The notes: generated from the letters alone by a model not told the origin. DNA of 64,000 nucleotides from Rhizobium anhuiense (GCF_003985145.1 NZ_ML133522.1:434001-498000), one strand, 5' to 3'; positions 27,453 through 36,994 are shown, counted from the first letter of the stretch. A program made the numbers and translations.

Positions 27453-28506
27453 AGCGGGCGAGCATCGGCCCGATCATCAGGATCACCAGGAAACGGCCGG
27501 TCTGCATCGCCATCACGAAGGGTACGTCGACATCGCTGGAGGCGGCGATAATGGCGACGGAATCGGCGCCGCCAGGGCTTGTGGCGAGATAGGCGGTCAG
27601 CGGATCGATGCCAGCGAAGACGTGAAGCGCTGCGGCCATGCAGCCGCAGAGCGCCATCAGCAGCACGATGCAGGCCGATACCCTCGGCAGGGCACGCGCA
27701 ACGTGCTTGAGGATCGAGCGGGTGAAACGCAGGCCGATGCTCCAGCCGACCAGTGCATAGGCGATGGCGAGCAGCCACATCGGCAGCTCGATCTTCAGGA
27801 GACCCATGCCCTGGAGCAAGGCGCCGAGAAAGAGCGGTGCGATGATCGTGCCGCCCTGGAGGCGCAGGCGCCGGACGCCATAGGCACAAAAGGCGGCAAA
27901 AGCCATCGTCGCAGCGAAGGCCGGCCAGTCAATCTCGGGAAAGAGGACAAGCGGCGGCGGCTCGCCGCCGTCGGCCGCCACCCACAGGCGCGAGATCACC
28001 GAGGCGCCGACGGCGACGAAGACGACGCGGAGATATTGCATGAAGGCGACGAGGCGGGCATCGGCGCCATAGGCTTCCGACATGATGACCATGGCGGAAG
28101 CGCCGCCCGGCGAGGAGCCCCAGACGGCAGTCGTTCCCGGCAGCACCTGCCAGCGCGTCAGCAGCCAGCCGAGGCCGGTGGCGATGGCGATGACCGAGAA
28201 AATGAACAGCAGGAAGAGCGGCGCTTCCTTCGCCATGGTGCCGAGAATGTCGGGGGTGATGGTGCGCGCCATCATCAGGCCGACGAGGACCTGGCCGAAT
28301 TGCAACGGCCAGAAGGGCACGCGAAGCTTTCCCTTGCCGACGGTCAGCGCCAGAAGAATGGCCGCAACCATCGGGCCGATCAGCAGCGAGGCGGGCAGGG
28401 CGAAGAGTTCGAGGAAGATGACGAGAGCTGTGGAAAGCGCCAGCAGCAGCGCCCATTTCGGCAGGCCGGCATCCCGCAGCAGGCGGCTCGCGTCGCTGAA
28501 TGACAT
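27412..28506 (-). CDS. AbrB family (COG3180) membrane protein
   Basis: This 364-residue polytopic protein has about ten membrane segments arranged as two homologous halves. WGSSPGGASAMVIMSEAYGADARLVAFMQYLRV in the first half is mirrored by ATSPGGADSVAIIAASSDVDVPFVMAMQTGRF in the second, the COG3180 hallmark. It is often misnamed a transcriptional regulator; it is more likely a transporter or ammonia-monooxygenase-associated membrane protein. The start at 28506 (MSFSDASRLLRDAG) is chosen over a long non-conserved upstream reading. It lies downstream of the LysR gene on the same strand. Confidence 0.82.
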   Translation of the reverse strand: MSFSDASRLLRDAGLPKWALLLALSTALVIFLELFALPASLLIGPMVAAILLALTVGKGKLRVPFWPLQFGQVLVGLMMARTITPDILGTMAKEAPLFLLFIFSVIAIATGLGWLLTRWQVLPGTTAVWGSSPGGASAMVIMSEAYGADARLVAFMQYLRVVFVAVGASVISRLWVAADGGEPPPLVLFPEIDWPAFAATMAFAAFCAYGVRRLRLQGGTIIAPLFLGALLQGMGLLKIELPMWLLAIAYALVGWSIGLRFTRSILKHVARALPRVSACIVLLMALCGCMAAALHVFAGIDPLTAYLATSPGGADSVAIIAASSDVDVPFVMAMQTGRFLVILMIGPMLARFIARRSGLAENPA

Positions 28507-28691
28507 GATCCCCGTGTCTTTTTCTGGCCGGCGCCAAGCCCTGAGGCTGAAGATGGGAGGGGGCTCCGGCATGACGAAGAGAGGCCGGCTGCAAGAGCCG
28601 GCTGGCGCGGGTCCGATATAGGCGGGTGGAAGACGAACGGTCAATTGCGAAATCTGGCTTCTCGGCGCCTGGGAATGCGAAATTGATTCAT

Positions 28692-28709
28692 ATAGCTTTT
28701 GTAAGCTAT
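28692..28709. promoter_or_regulatory. Inverted repeat upstream of the AbrB-type gene
   Basis: ATAGCTT-N4-AAGCTAT is a perfect 7-bp inverted repeat in an AT-rich stretch between the LysR stop and the AbrB-type start. It may be an operator or a terminator-like hairpin for lysR transcription; neither is proven. Confidence 0.35.
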
Positions 28710-28764
28710 TGTTTTCATGGAGGTTGACTTCCGAAGCCACTGAGCGGTTTCGGTTGAGCTGCCC

Positions 28765-29667
28765 TCAAAAACGCACGTGGCTGACGAGGAAATCGAGCAG
28801 TGCGCGGACCCGTGCCGGCAGCGGCCCACCCTGGCCCATGTAGAGGGCGTAGAATTCCTCGAGATCGCCGGGATTGGCCTCTTCGAGCACCGGCACCAGA
28901 CGCCCGGCATCGATATCGGCGCGCACGGTGAAGGCGGCGAGGCGGGCAAGGCCGGCGCCTGACAGAGCGAGGTGCCGCATGGCTTCTCCGTCTGTCACCT
29001 GCACGCCGGGGGTGACCGGGATGGTTACGGTCTCGCCGTCTTCGTGCAACGGCCAGCCCTCGACGGCGCGGGCGTAGGAAAAGCCGATGCGGCAATGGCG
29101 GCGGAGATCGATGACAGTGCGTGGCTCGCCATGACGCGAGAGATAATCCGCCGATGCGACGATGATCTTGCCGGTGGCGCCGAGCTTTCGGGCGATCAGA
29201 CTGGAATTCTTCAGGGGGCCGGCGCGGATCGCGACATCGGCGCGCTCCTCCATCAGGTCGACTATTCTGTCGGTATGGGAAATATCCAGCGTCACGGCCG
29301 GATGAAGCGCCATGAAGGCGGGCACCAGCGGCGCCAGCACATGATTGCCGAAGGAGCCGCTGGTGTTGATGCGGATGCGGCCCGAAGCCTGCTCGCCTGT
29401 CGAGGCCTGACGTTCGGCCTCGGCGATATCGGCAAGGATGGCAATGCTGCGCTCGTAGAAGGCGCAGCCTTCCGGCGTCAGCTGCAGCTTGCGCGTCGAG
29501 CGGTTGATAAGGCGGGCGCCGAGGCGCGTCTCCAGCCGGGCGACGAGCTTACTGACGGCCGACGGTGTCATGCGCCGGGCCGTGGCGGCCGCGGAAAAAT
29601 CGCCGCGCTCGACGACACTGACGAAGACTTCCATTTCGCCGGAGCGGTTGATGTCCTGACGGCTCAT
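28765..29667 (-). CDS. LysR family transcriptional regulator
   Basis: This 300-residue protein has a winged helix-turn-helix at residues 9-68 (MEVFVSVVERGDFSAAATARRMTPSAVSKLVARLETRLG) and a LysR substrate-binding domain (about 95-295). It is the length of the LTTR family and close to the CrgA-like branch. It is divergent from the aldo/keto reductase at 29760 across 92 bases, the classical layout for a regulator and its target. The inducer is unknown. Confidence 0.9.
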   Translation of the reverse strand: MSRQDINRSGEMEVFVSVVERGDFSAAATARRMTPSAVSKLVARLETRLGARLINRSTRKLQLTPEGCAFYERSIAILADIAEAERQASTGEQASGRIRINTSGSFGNHVLAPLVPAFMALHPAVTLDISHTDRIVDLMEERADVAIRAGPLKNSSLIARKLGATGKIIVASADYLSRHGEPRTVIDLRRHCRIGFSYARAVEGWPLHEDGETVTIPVTPGVQVTDGEAMRHLALSGAGLARLAAFTVRADIDAGRLVPVLEEANPGDLEEFYALYMGQGGPLPARVRALLDFLVSHVRF

Positions 29668-29669
29668 GA

Positions 29670-29682
29670 TGAATTCAATTCA
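29670..29682. promoter_or_regulatory. Candidate LysR-type operator
   Basis: TGAATTCAATTCA is a perfect 13-base palindrome starting three bases upstream of the LysR start, in the divergent region shared with the aldo/keto reductase. Autoregulatory binding is inferred from position. Confidence 0.4.
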
Positions 29683-29759
29683 CAGATGATTTTCTTTCAG
29701 GCAATCTATATCACAAGCTGGCCAAGGTCTATCTCAGAGGAAATACAGGAGACAGATCG

Positions 29760-30794
29760 ATGGATTACAGAAATCTCGGTGCATCCGGCCTCAGGGTGCC
29801 GGTGTTGAGCTTCGGCGCAGGCACATTCGGCGGCAACGGTCCGCTGTTCGGCGCCTGGGGCAATACCGATGCGGAAGAGGCGCGACGGCTCGTCGACATC
29901 TGCCTCGAAGCCGGCGTCAATCTCTTCGACACGGCCGACGTCTATTCGGCCGGCGCTTCCGAAGAGGTGCTCGGCCAGGCGATCCGTGGCCGGCGCGACG
30001 CGGTGCTGATCTCGACGAAGACGGCGCTGCCGATGGGCGAGGGGCCGCAGGACTGGGGAACGTCGCGGGCGCGGCTGATCCGCGCGACCGAGGATGCGCT
30101 GCGCCGGCTCGGGACCGACTATATCGATCTCTTGCAGCTTCACGCCTTCGATGCCTCGACGCCGGTCGAGGAGGTGCTGTCGGCGCTCGACGGCCTCGTC
30201 GCCGCAGGCAAGATCCGCTATGTCGGCGTTTCCAATTTTGCCGGTTGGGAGCTGATGAAGTCGCTTGCTGCCGCCGAGCGCTATGGCTATCCGCGTTATG
30301 TCGCCCATCAGGTCTATTATTCGCTGGCTGGGCGCGATTACGAATGGGAACTGATGCCGCTTGGCGCCGACCAGGGTGTGGGGGCTCTCGTCTGGAGCCC
30401 GCTTGCCTGGGGACGGTTGACCGGCAAGATCCGCCGCGGACAGCCGCTACCCAAGGCAAGCCGGCTGCACGAGACGGCGCAATACGGCCCGCCGGTCGAT
30501 GATGAGAAGCTGTTCGACATCGTCGAGGTGCTGGACGCCATCGCGGCGGAGACCGGCCGGACGGTGCCGCAGATCGCCATCAACTGGCTGCTCGGCCGGC
30601 CGACGGTATCGAGCGTCATCATCGGCGCCCGCAATGAGGAGCAGCTCCGGCACAACCTCGGCGCGGTCGGCTGGAGCCTGTCGAAAGACCAGATCGAAAG
30701 GCTCGACGCCGTCAGCACTTTCACTGCGCCCTATCCCTATTTCCCCTATCGGCGGCAGGAGGGTTTTGCGCGGCTCAATCCGCCGCTCGTCTGA
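29760..30794 (+). CDS. Aldo/keto reductase
   Basis: This 344-residue TIM-barrel oxidoreductase starts MDYRNLGASGLRVPVLSFGAGTFGG. The catalytic tetrad is visible: Asp and Tyr in FDTADVYSAGASE, Lys in LISTKTALP and His in LLQLHAFD. The C-terminal NADPH-binding segment (SVIIGARNEEQLRHNLGA) is intact. It reduces aldehydes or ketones with NADPH in the cytoplasm; the substrate is unknown. The divergent LysR gene probably regulates it. Confidence 0.9.
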   Translation: MDYRNLGASGLRVPVLSFGAGTFGGNGPLFGAWGNTDAEEARRLVDICLEAGVNLFDTADVYSAGASEEVLGQAIRGRRDAVLISTKTALPMGEGPQDWGTSRARLIRATEDALRRLGTDYIDLLQLHAFDASTPVEEVLSALDGLVAAGKIRYVGVSNFAGWELMKSLAAAERYGYPRYVAHQVYYSLAGRDYEWELMPLGADQGVGALVWSPLAWGRLTGKIRRGQPLPKASRLHETAQYGPPVDDEKLFDIVEVLDAIAAETGRTVPQIAINWLLGRPTVSSVIIGARNEEQLRHNLGAVGWSLSKDQIERLDAVSTFTAPYPYFPYRRQEGFARLNPPLV

Positions 30795-30903
30795 GGTGTC
30801 GGAAGGCGAACTTGGCTATAACAGCCGGCCTATAACAAAAGGGGAATGAAATCTTCTGCCAATCTTAACTGGACAGCCGCTTTGACTTGCCGCATACCCA
30901 GCC

Positions 30904-31009
30904 TGCTGCATAATTCCTTAAATCGGAATCGAATTAAGGATGAAATTATGCAGCAATTTTAAAGTCCTACAGCGTCCTTTGCGCGTCTGAAAAGACCGCG
31001 GCGCTGTAG
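30904..31009. repeat. RIME-like intergenic mosaic element
   Basis: Two imperfect palindromes lie in tandem. The first (30904-30955) has arms TGCTGCATAATTCCTTA and its complement, the right arm carrying a four-base insertion. The second (30967-31009) has arms CTACAGCG and CGCTGTAG. Total length, about 106 bases, and the two-palindrome layout fit the RIME1 element (about 108 bases) known from Rhizobium. It lies 50 bases before the FAD oxidase start. Confidence 0.65.
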
Positions 31010-31058
31010 CCTGCGAGACATGATAGGGTTTCTGCGGAATAGCAGGGAGATCAAAGGA

Positions 31059-32471
31059 ATGGCGCTGAAGGACGCGAAGGCCGGCACACGCAACGAGGCG
31101 GGCATAGCTGCCGTGCTCGGCATTCTCAAACAGAGCTTCGGCGAGCGCTTCCAGACCGGCCAGTCGTTCCGCGAGCAGCATGCCCACACGACCACCTATA
31201 TCCCGTCGCAACTGCCGGACGGGGTGCTCTTTGCGGTGAGCGCCGAGGATGTGAAGGCGGCGGTCAGGGCGTGTGCGACCCACAAGGTGCCGGTGATCGG
31301 CTTCGGCGTCGGCACCTCTCTGGAGGGGCAGGTCAACGCCGCCAATGGCGGCATTTCGATCGATTTCAGCCGCATGAACCGGGTGCTCGAGGTCAATCCC
31401 GAAGATCTCGACTGCACCGTCGAGCCGGGTGTGACGCGCGAGGCGCTGAACATCCACCTTCGCGATACCGGCCTGTTCTTCCCGATCGATCCCGGCGCCA
31501 ACGCCTCGATCGGCGGCATGGCCTCGACGCGGGCTTCCGGCACTAATGCCGTGCGCTATGGGACGATGAAGGACAATGTCCTTGCCGTCACCGCGGTCAC
31601 CGCCAGTGGCGAGGAAATCCGCACGGCCCGGCGCGCCCGCAAATCTTCCGCCGGCTACGACCTGACGCGGCTCTTCGTCGGCGCCGAGGGCACGCTCGGC
31701 ATCCTGACCTCGGTGACGCTGCGCCTACAGGCGATCCCGCAGAAGATCGCCGGCGGAGCCTGTGCCTTCCCGAGCATCAAGGCTGCCTGCGATGCCGTCA
31801 TCATGACGATCCAGATGGGCATTCCGGTGGCGCGTATCGAGTTGCTCGATACGGTGCAGATGCGGGCCTGCAACGCCTATTCCAAGCTCTCTTATGCCGA
31901 GAGCCCGACGCTGTTCCTCGAATTCCACGGCACCGACGAGACGGTGCCGCTGCAATCGGCGGCCTTTGCCGAGATCGCGGCGGAATGCGGTGGCGGCGAA
32001 TTCCTCTGGACCGCCAACGCCGAGGAGCGGACGAAGCTCTGGAAAGCGCGCCACGACGCCTATTGGGCCGCAAGGGCCTTGGCGCCCGGGCTTGCCGCAC
32101 TTTCGACCGATGTTTGTGTTCCGATATCGAAGCTCGCCGATTGTGTTTCCGAAACGCAGGCGGATATCGAGGAACACGGGCTGCTGGGGCCGATCGTCGG
32201 CCATGCCGGCGATGGGAACTTCCATGTGCTGCTGCTGTTTGACGACAGCAGTGCCGAGGACATCGCCAGGGCCGAGAGCTTCGTGCAGCGGCTTAACCGG
32301 CGGGCGCTCGACATGGATGGGACATGCACCGGTGAACACGGGATCGGGCAAGGCAAAATGGCGTTTCTGGAACAGGAGCTCGGAGGCGCGGTGGATCTGA
32401 TGCGACAGGTGAAACAGGCGCTCGATCCGGACGATATCTTCAATCCCGGCAAGATTTTCCACCATGGCTGA
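31059..32471 (+). CDS. FAD-binding oxidase, D-lactate/glycolate dehydrogenase type
   Basis: This 470-residue flavoprotein has an N-terminal PCMH-type FAD-binding domain (about 45-225; PVIGFGVGTSLEGQVNAANGGISIDFSRM and GANASIGGMASTRASG) and a C-terminal FAD-linked oxidase domain with the HAGDGNFHVLLL and GTCTGEHGIGQGK metal/substrate motifs. It resembles D-lactate dehydrogenase (cytochrome) and GlcD. It is a single gene without GlcE/GlcF partners, which favours D-lactate or another 2-hydroxyacid. AAAGGA precedes the ATG at 31059. Confidence 0.87.
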   Translation: MALKDAKAGTRNEAGIAAVLGILKQSFGERFQTGQSFREQHAHTTTYIPSQLPDGVLFAVSAEDVKAAVRACATHKVPVIGFGVGTSLEGQVNAANGGISIDFSRMNRVLEVNPEDLDCTVEPGVTREALNIHLRDTGLFFPIDPGANASIGGMASTRASGTNAVRYGTMKDNVLAVTAVTASGEEIRTARRARKSSAGYDLTRLFVGAEGTLGILTSVTLRLQAIPQKIAGGACAFPSIKAACDAVIMTIQMGIPVARIELLDTVQMRACNAYSKLSYAESPTLFLEFHGTDETVPLQSAAFAEIAAECGGGEFLWTANAEERTKLWKARHDAYWAARALAPGLAALSTDVCVPISKLADCVSETQADIEEHGLLGPIVGHAGDGNFHVLLLFDDSSAEDIARAESFVQRLNRRALDMDGTCTGEHGIGQGKMAFLEQELGGAVDLMRQVKQALDPDDIFNPGKIFHHG

Positions 32472-32520
32472 AAACGGAATATTCTCATGAAGTTGGGCCT
32501 TGTCCCCGGCATGAACGGCG

Positions 32521-32626
32521 CTAGAGCATTTCCGTTTTTTTCCAAGCTGCGGAAATGCTCTATCTTTTTGTTTTTCCGCAACTCCGGACGCAAAACCGCT
32601 GTGCACTTGTGCTGGAATTGCTCTAG
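32521..32626. repeat. MITE-like palindromic element
   Basis: CTAGAGCA at the left end and TGCTCTAG at the right end are exact inverted repeats bounding 106 bases. Inside, AGAGCATTTCCG (32523-32534) and CGGAAATGCTCT (32550-32561) form a perfect 12-bp hairpin, followed by a GGACGCAAAACCGCTGTGCA core. Similar intergenic units are common in Rhizobiales genomes. It sits between the FAD oxidase stop and the AsmA start. Confidence 0.6.
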
Positions 32627-32662
32627 TGTCGGCAACAGAATCCCGAATGGAGACTCCTTGCA

Positions 32663-35600
32663 TTGGTAGGCCGGTTCCTCGTCTTTCTGGGGGGAGTGAT
32701 CGTCGTAGTGCTGTTTGTGGCGCTGCTTGCGCCACTGTTCATCGACTGGACGGATTTCCGCAAGAATTTCGAGGATCAGGCAAGCCGCATCATCGGCAAG
32801 AAAGTCACCGTCTACGGCACGGTGGACGCGCGCCTGCTGCCGTTTCCGTCGGTCACGCTGCACGACGTGCGCGTTGGCCAGGAAGTGGACGGCACGCCGA
32901 TCGTCAAGGTCGAGCAGTTCTCCATGGATGCGGAACTCGCGCCTTTCCTGTCGGGCGAAGCGCTGATCTTCGACATGCGTGTCGTCAATCCGAAGGTGCG
33001 CCTGAGATTGCTCAAGGATGGCACGCTCGACTGGATGCGCGGCAGCCGCGCTGAGATACCGGCAAAGACCGTCGTTCTCGAAAATGTGCATGTCAGCGGC
33101 GGTGAAGTCGAGTTCGTCGACGACCAGTCGGGCCGCTCGCGCCGCATCACCGGCCTCAATGCGGAAATGTCGGCGAAGTCGCTGGCCGGACCCTGGCGCA
33201 TCGAAGGCGATGCGGCGCTCGACGGCGAGCACGGCAGTTTCTCGATCTCGAGCAGCCAGCCGGATGAGAAGGGCGTGCTGCGCATGCGCACGAAGCTTTC
33301 GCCGGACAAGCACCCCGTCAGCGTCGATCTTGACGGCGAGCTAAAGCTCGTCGACAGCAAGCCGAATTATCAAGGCCAGCTTTCGGCGGCGATCGAGACC
33401 CGCAACAGCGCCAGGCCGGCCGACAAGAATGAGCAGCCGCCGCGCGTCAAGGGCCGCTTCGAGCTGACCAACGAACGCATCCGCATTCCCGAATACCGGA
33501 TGGAGATCGGCCCGACGGACGATCCCTATGTCATAACTGGCGAGGCGACGCTCGATACCGGCAATGCGCCGGAATTCCTGTTGACCGCCGACGGCCAGCA
33601 GATTGACGTCAACCGTATCGGCAATCAGGGCGCGGCCGGCAAGACGACGCGGGATGCGGCGGTTTCGGCGCGCCAGCGGCTGAATTCGCTGATCGATATC
33701 GTCGGGCAGGTGCCAATCCCGCAGGTGCCGGGCAAGGCGAGCGTCAAGCTGCCGGCCATCGTCGCCGGCGATACGACGCTGCGTGACGTGCAGCTGGAGC
33801 TGGAGCCGGCCGGAACAGGCTGGATGATCGACAGCGCCACCGGCACGTTGCCGGGGCGCACGCAGGTGGAAGGCAAGGGCAAGCTCCAGCTTCAGGGCGA
33901 AGCCTCCTTCAACGGCCAGATCGTGGTGGCTTCGAGCCAGCCGACGGGACTTGCCTCCTGGCTTGCCGGCTCGGTCGATCCGGCCATCCGGCAATTACGG
34001 CAGGCGGGCTTTTCCGCCAATGTCAGCCTGACGCATGAATTGCAGCGTTTCGAAAATCTCGAGATCGCCATCGGACCGGCGACGCTGAAGGGTCGACTGG
34101 AGCGCCAGGCGATTTCCGGCCAGACGCCGACGCTGTCTGTGGCATTGAATGGCGATACGCTCGATCTCGACGCGCTGCAGGCGCTGAGCGGGCTGATGAC
34201 CGGTCAAGACGCCGGCGACAACGTGCTCGACCATAAGATCGCCGCCCAGCTCAAGGCGGACAAGTTCACCGCCTTCGGCGTCAATGCCGAGAATGTCGAG
34301 ACCACCTTCACGATTGCCGATGGGGAGCTTGCCGTCGACCGGCTGTCGATCAAGAATATCGCAGGCGCCGAGCTGACGGCGACGGGCAGGGCGGAAGGTT
34401 CGCTGCTCGATTACAAGGGCGCGGGTGAGATTACCTTCAAATCCGCCGATCCCGGCGGCTTCTTCACTATGCTGCGCGAGCATCTGCCGCATCACCCGGT
34501 ACTCGACCGGTTGGTGCGCAATGCCGGCTGGTACGGCAATACCGCGCTTCGCGGGGCGCTGACGCTCGGCGGCGACGAGGGCGACGCGCTGACGGTGACG
34601 CTTGCCGGCGTCTCGAACGGCAGCCGCGTCAATCTCGATTACCGCATGTCCGACCTCTTGGCGCTGACCGGCAACGGCACGACGAGCCTGGAGGCGACCC
34701 TCGAAAACGCCGTGCCGTCCATCCTGTTCGGCCAGGCCGGGCTCGACCCGCTGCCGGTCGATGTCGGCGCCAACGGCCGCCTGACGCTGAAGGTGAAGGC
34801 ATCGGGCAACGATCCCGCCGATGCGGCGCTGACCTTTGCGACCGACCGGACCTCGTTCACCGCCAACGGCAAGGTCGATGTCCGGCCGGAAACCTTCATG
34901 AACGGCCGGATCGCCCTTTCGCTCGACAGCGCCGATATCGACCCATATCTGATCATGAACGGCATCGCCCTGCCGCAGACTGGGACGGGGCTGCCGTTCG
35001 GCCTGCAGGTCAATGCCGCCGTCGACAGCGACAAGATCGTCTTTTCCGATCTCAAGGGTCATGCGGCCGACAACGAATTTTCAGGCGGGCTGAGCTTCGA
35101 CCGGAAGGCTGCGAAGACGACGGCGAGCGGCGGGCTGACGCTTTCGAAGGCCGATGCCGGCTGGCTCGGCGAGGCAGTGTTCGGCCAGATCGTCGATCCG
35201 GCCAACGGTCAGCTGACGACGGCGCCGCTGGGGCTGCCCATCTTCAAGGATCTCGACGTCAACGTGAAGCTGACGGCCAAGGAGTTCTGGCCCGGCCTGC
35301 CGGAAACTGCGGTGTCCGACTTTACCAGCAACGTCGCCTACAAGGGCGATGAGCTGCAGCTCAACGACATGGCCGGCAACTGGGACGGCGGAAAACTCTC
35401 CGGCAACCTGCTCTTCACCAATGCCAACGGCACCGGTTTCCTGCAGACGAAGCTTGCGCTTGCCGATTCCGATCTTTCCGGCATCGTCTGGCTGCGCGAT
35501 GGCGCGCCGATCGCCAACGGCAAGTTCGGTTTGTCGCTGTCGATGGAGGCCTCGGGCAAGACGATCGGCGAGATCGCCAGCTCGCTCAATGGTTCGGGCG

Positions 35601-36373
35601 AATTGAGGCTCGGCGATACCAGCATACGCGGGCTGAACCTCGCCATCCTTCCGCCGCTGCTTGCCGCAACCGACACGATGCAGGAGCAGATCAATGCCGG
35701 GAAGGTGCATCCGATCGTCGAGACTTTGCTCAGCAACGGCGAGGCGAAGCTGCCGCCGCTCGGTATTCCCTTCAACATCACCGACGGCACGCTGAGGGTG
35801 CAGAATGTCACCGTCGCCAACGATCTCGCCCGCATTACCGCCGATGCGCAGATCGCGCTGCCGGAGGAACGGATCAGCGCGACGCTTGGTGTTGGCCTTA
35901 ATCCCGGCACGGAAGCGCTTTCCGGCGCCGAGCCGGCGCTCAGGCTGAATTTTTCCGGCATGCTGCCATCGCCCGGCAAGACGATGGATGTGACCGATAT
36001 CACCAGCTATCTGTCGCTGCGTGCCTTTGAGCGCGAGCGCCGGCGGGTTGAGCGGCTGCAGGCGATCGTGCTCGAAAAGCAGCGGCTGCGCCGCGAGGTG
36101 GCGCTCTACCGGTTCAACGACGCGGAGCGAGTCCGGGCAGCCGAGATCGAGCAACAACGTCGGGCGGAAGAAGAGCGGCTGCGCGCATTGGCGCAGGCGG
36201 CAGCGGTGCAGAAGGCGGCTGCCGAGGCGGAGGCCGCGCGTGTGGCGGAAGCCAAAGCCAAGGCGGATGCGCAAGCAAGGGCCGCTGCCGAGGCGGAAGC
36301 GGCGCGCCGTAGCGGGCAGGCGCAGCCCGGTCCGCTCAATTTCGACCAGCTGCCGGGCGTTCAGGCGCAGTGA
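32663..36373 (+). CDS. Giant AsmA family protein
   Basis: This 1236-residue protein starts with one membrane helix (about 4-26; GRFLVFLGGVIVVVLFVALLAPLF), then the AsmA N-terminal signature FIDWTDFRKNFEDQASRIIGKKVTVYGTVDARLLPFPSVTLHDVRVG. A very long beta-rich body follows, and the AsmA C-terminal domain around 930-1110. A Lys/Arg/Ala/Glu-rich coiled coil (about 1115-1215) ends the chain. AsmA-like proteins are bridge-type factors in lipid traffic to the outer membrane. The start is TTG at 32663 with GGAG upstream. Confidence 0.85.
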   Translation: MVGRFLVFLGGVIVVVLFVALLAPLFIDWTDFRKNFEDQASRIIGKKVTVYGTVDARLLPFPSVTLHDVRVGQEVDGTPIVKVEQFSMDAELAPFLSGEALIFDMRVVNPKVRLRLLKDGTLDWMRGSRAEIPAKTVVLENVHVSGGEVEFVDDQSGRSRRITGLNAEMSAKSLAGPWRIEGDAALDGEHGSFSISSSQPDEKGVLRMRTKLSPDKHPVSVDLDGELKLVDSKPNYQGQLSAAIETRNSARPADKNEQPPRVKGRFELTNERIRIPEYRMEIGPTDDPYVITGEATLDTGNAPEFLLTADGQQIDVNRIGNQGAAGKTTRDAAVSARQRLNSLIDIVGQVPIPQVPGKASVKLPAIVAGDTTLRDVQLELEPAGTGWMIDSATGTLPGRTQVEGKGKLQLQGEASFNGQIVVASSQPTGLASWLAGSVDPAIRQLRQAGFSANVSLTHELQRFENLEIAIGPATLKGRLERQAISGQTPTLSVALNGDTLDLDALQALSGLMTGQDAGDNVLDHKIAAQLKADKFTAFGVNAENVETTFTIADGELAVDRLSIKNIAGAELTATGRAEGSLLDYKGAGEITFKSADPGGFFTMLREHLPHHPVLDRLVRNAGWYGNTALRGALTLGGDEGDALTVTLAGVSNGSRVNLDYRMSDLLALTGNGTTSLEATLENAVPSILFGQAGLDPLPVDVGANGRLTLKVKASGNDPADAALTFATDRTSFTANGKVDVRPETFMNGRIALSLDSADIDPYLIMNGIALPQTGTGLPFGLQVNAAVDSDKIVFSDLKGHAADNEFSGGLSFDRKAAKTTASGGLTLSKADAGWLGEAVFGQIVDPANGQLTTAPLGLPIFKDLDVNVKLTAKEFWPGLPETAVSDFTSNVAYKGDELQLNDMAGNWDGGKLSGNLLFTNANGTGFLQTKLALADSDLSGIVWLRDGAPIANGKFGLSLSMEASGKTIGEIASSLNGSGELRLGDTSIRGLNLAILPPLLAATDTMQEQINAGKVHPIVETLLSNGEAKLPPLGIPFNITDGTLRVQNVTVANDLARITADAQIALPEERISATLGVGLNPGTEALSGAEPALRLNFSGMLPSPGKTMDVTDITSYLSLRAFERERRRVERLQAIVLEKQRLRREVALYRFNDAERVRAAEIEQQRRAEEERLRALAQAAAVQKAAAEAEAARVAEAKAKADAQARAAAEAEAARRSGQAQPGPLNFDQLPGVQAQ

Positions 36374-36468
36374 CGGCGCATAGAATTTGATTCATGCAAC
36401 GCGCCTCAGCTCTTTGTTTTCATTGATGTCGCCGTCACAAAGCGCCATGCGATCTTAAGCAATATGTA

Positions 36469-36693
36469 TCAGGTCCGGCGGTCGCCGCCGGCCTTCGCCC
36501 AGGCGAGCACGTGGAGCCGCAGCGCCGAGGACAGGTTGCTGTCGGCAGGACGGTGGTCGTCGATCTCGGAGATCAGCGCGGCAAGCGGCATCGAGCGGCA
36601 TGCGGCGATGGTCTTCAGCTCGGCCCAGAATTCATCCTCCAGCGAGAAACTGGTGCGATGGCCGTGCAATGTTGCCGAATGCTTGCGGATCAT
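36469..36693 (-). CDS. Ribbon-helix-helix domain protein
   Basis: This 74-residue protein has the pattern of the RHH_4 family: SATLHGHRTSFSLEDEFWAELKTIAACRSMPLAALISEID, where TSFSLEDEFW would form the strand and first helix. Such proteins are small DNA-binding factors, here without a linked toxin. It converges on the AsmA gene with a 95-base gap. It may be co-transcribed with the DUF4169 gene upstream on the same strand. Confidence 0.8.
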   Translation of the reverse strand: MIRKHSATLHGHRTSFSLEDEFWAELKTIAACRSMPLAALISEIDDHRPADSNLSSALRLHVLAWAKAGGDRRT

Positions 36694-36799
36694 GAAGGCT
36701 GTTTCGCGTTTCGATCGGGTTCGAAGATCGATTCAAGGCGGCCGTGCAAGTGGTTGATTGCAGAATCCATTCCGGCTCTTCAAGCCGTCGGTGAAAGCG

Positions 36800-36994
36800 T
36801 CACGCGCCGTCGTCATCCGTTTCGATCCGGCCGTCGCGATGGGCCTTGTCGGCCTTGTCGTTCAAGCTGCGGGTCAGCTGCTTTTCGACCTTGGTGCGGC
36901 CGAAGGAAACGCGGTTCTGCTCAGCCTGCTTTTCCTTTTCGGAGCGGGCCTGCTTCTTGCGGAACTGGCGCAGATTGATGATTTCGGCGCTCAT
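36800..36994 (-). CDS. DUF4169 family protein
   Basis: This 64-residue, highly charged protein starts MSAEIINLRQFRKKQARSEKEKQAEQNRVSFGRTK, the DUF4169 signature. It is helical and basic and of unknown function, restricted to alphaproteobacteria as far as known. It lies 106 bases upstream of the ribbon-helix-helix gene and just after the sspB terminator (37020-37040). Confidence 0.82.
   Translation of the reverse strand: MSAEIINLRQFRKKQARSEKEKQAEQNRVSFGRTKVEKQLTRSLNDKADKAHRDGRIETDDDGA

Noticed and set aside
27412..28506. Calling the COG3180 protein a transcriptional regulator
   Set aside because: The AbrB label is historical; the protein is polytopic with two membrane halves and has no DNA-binding domain.
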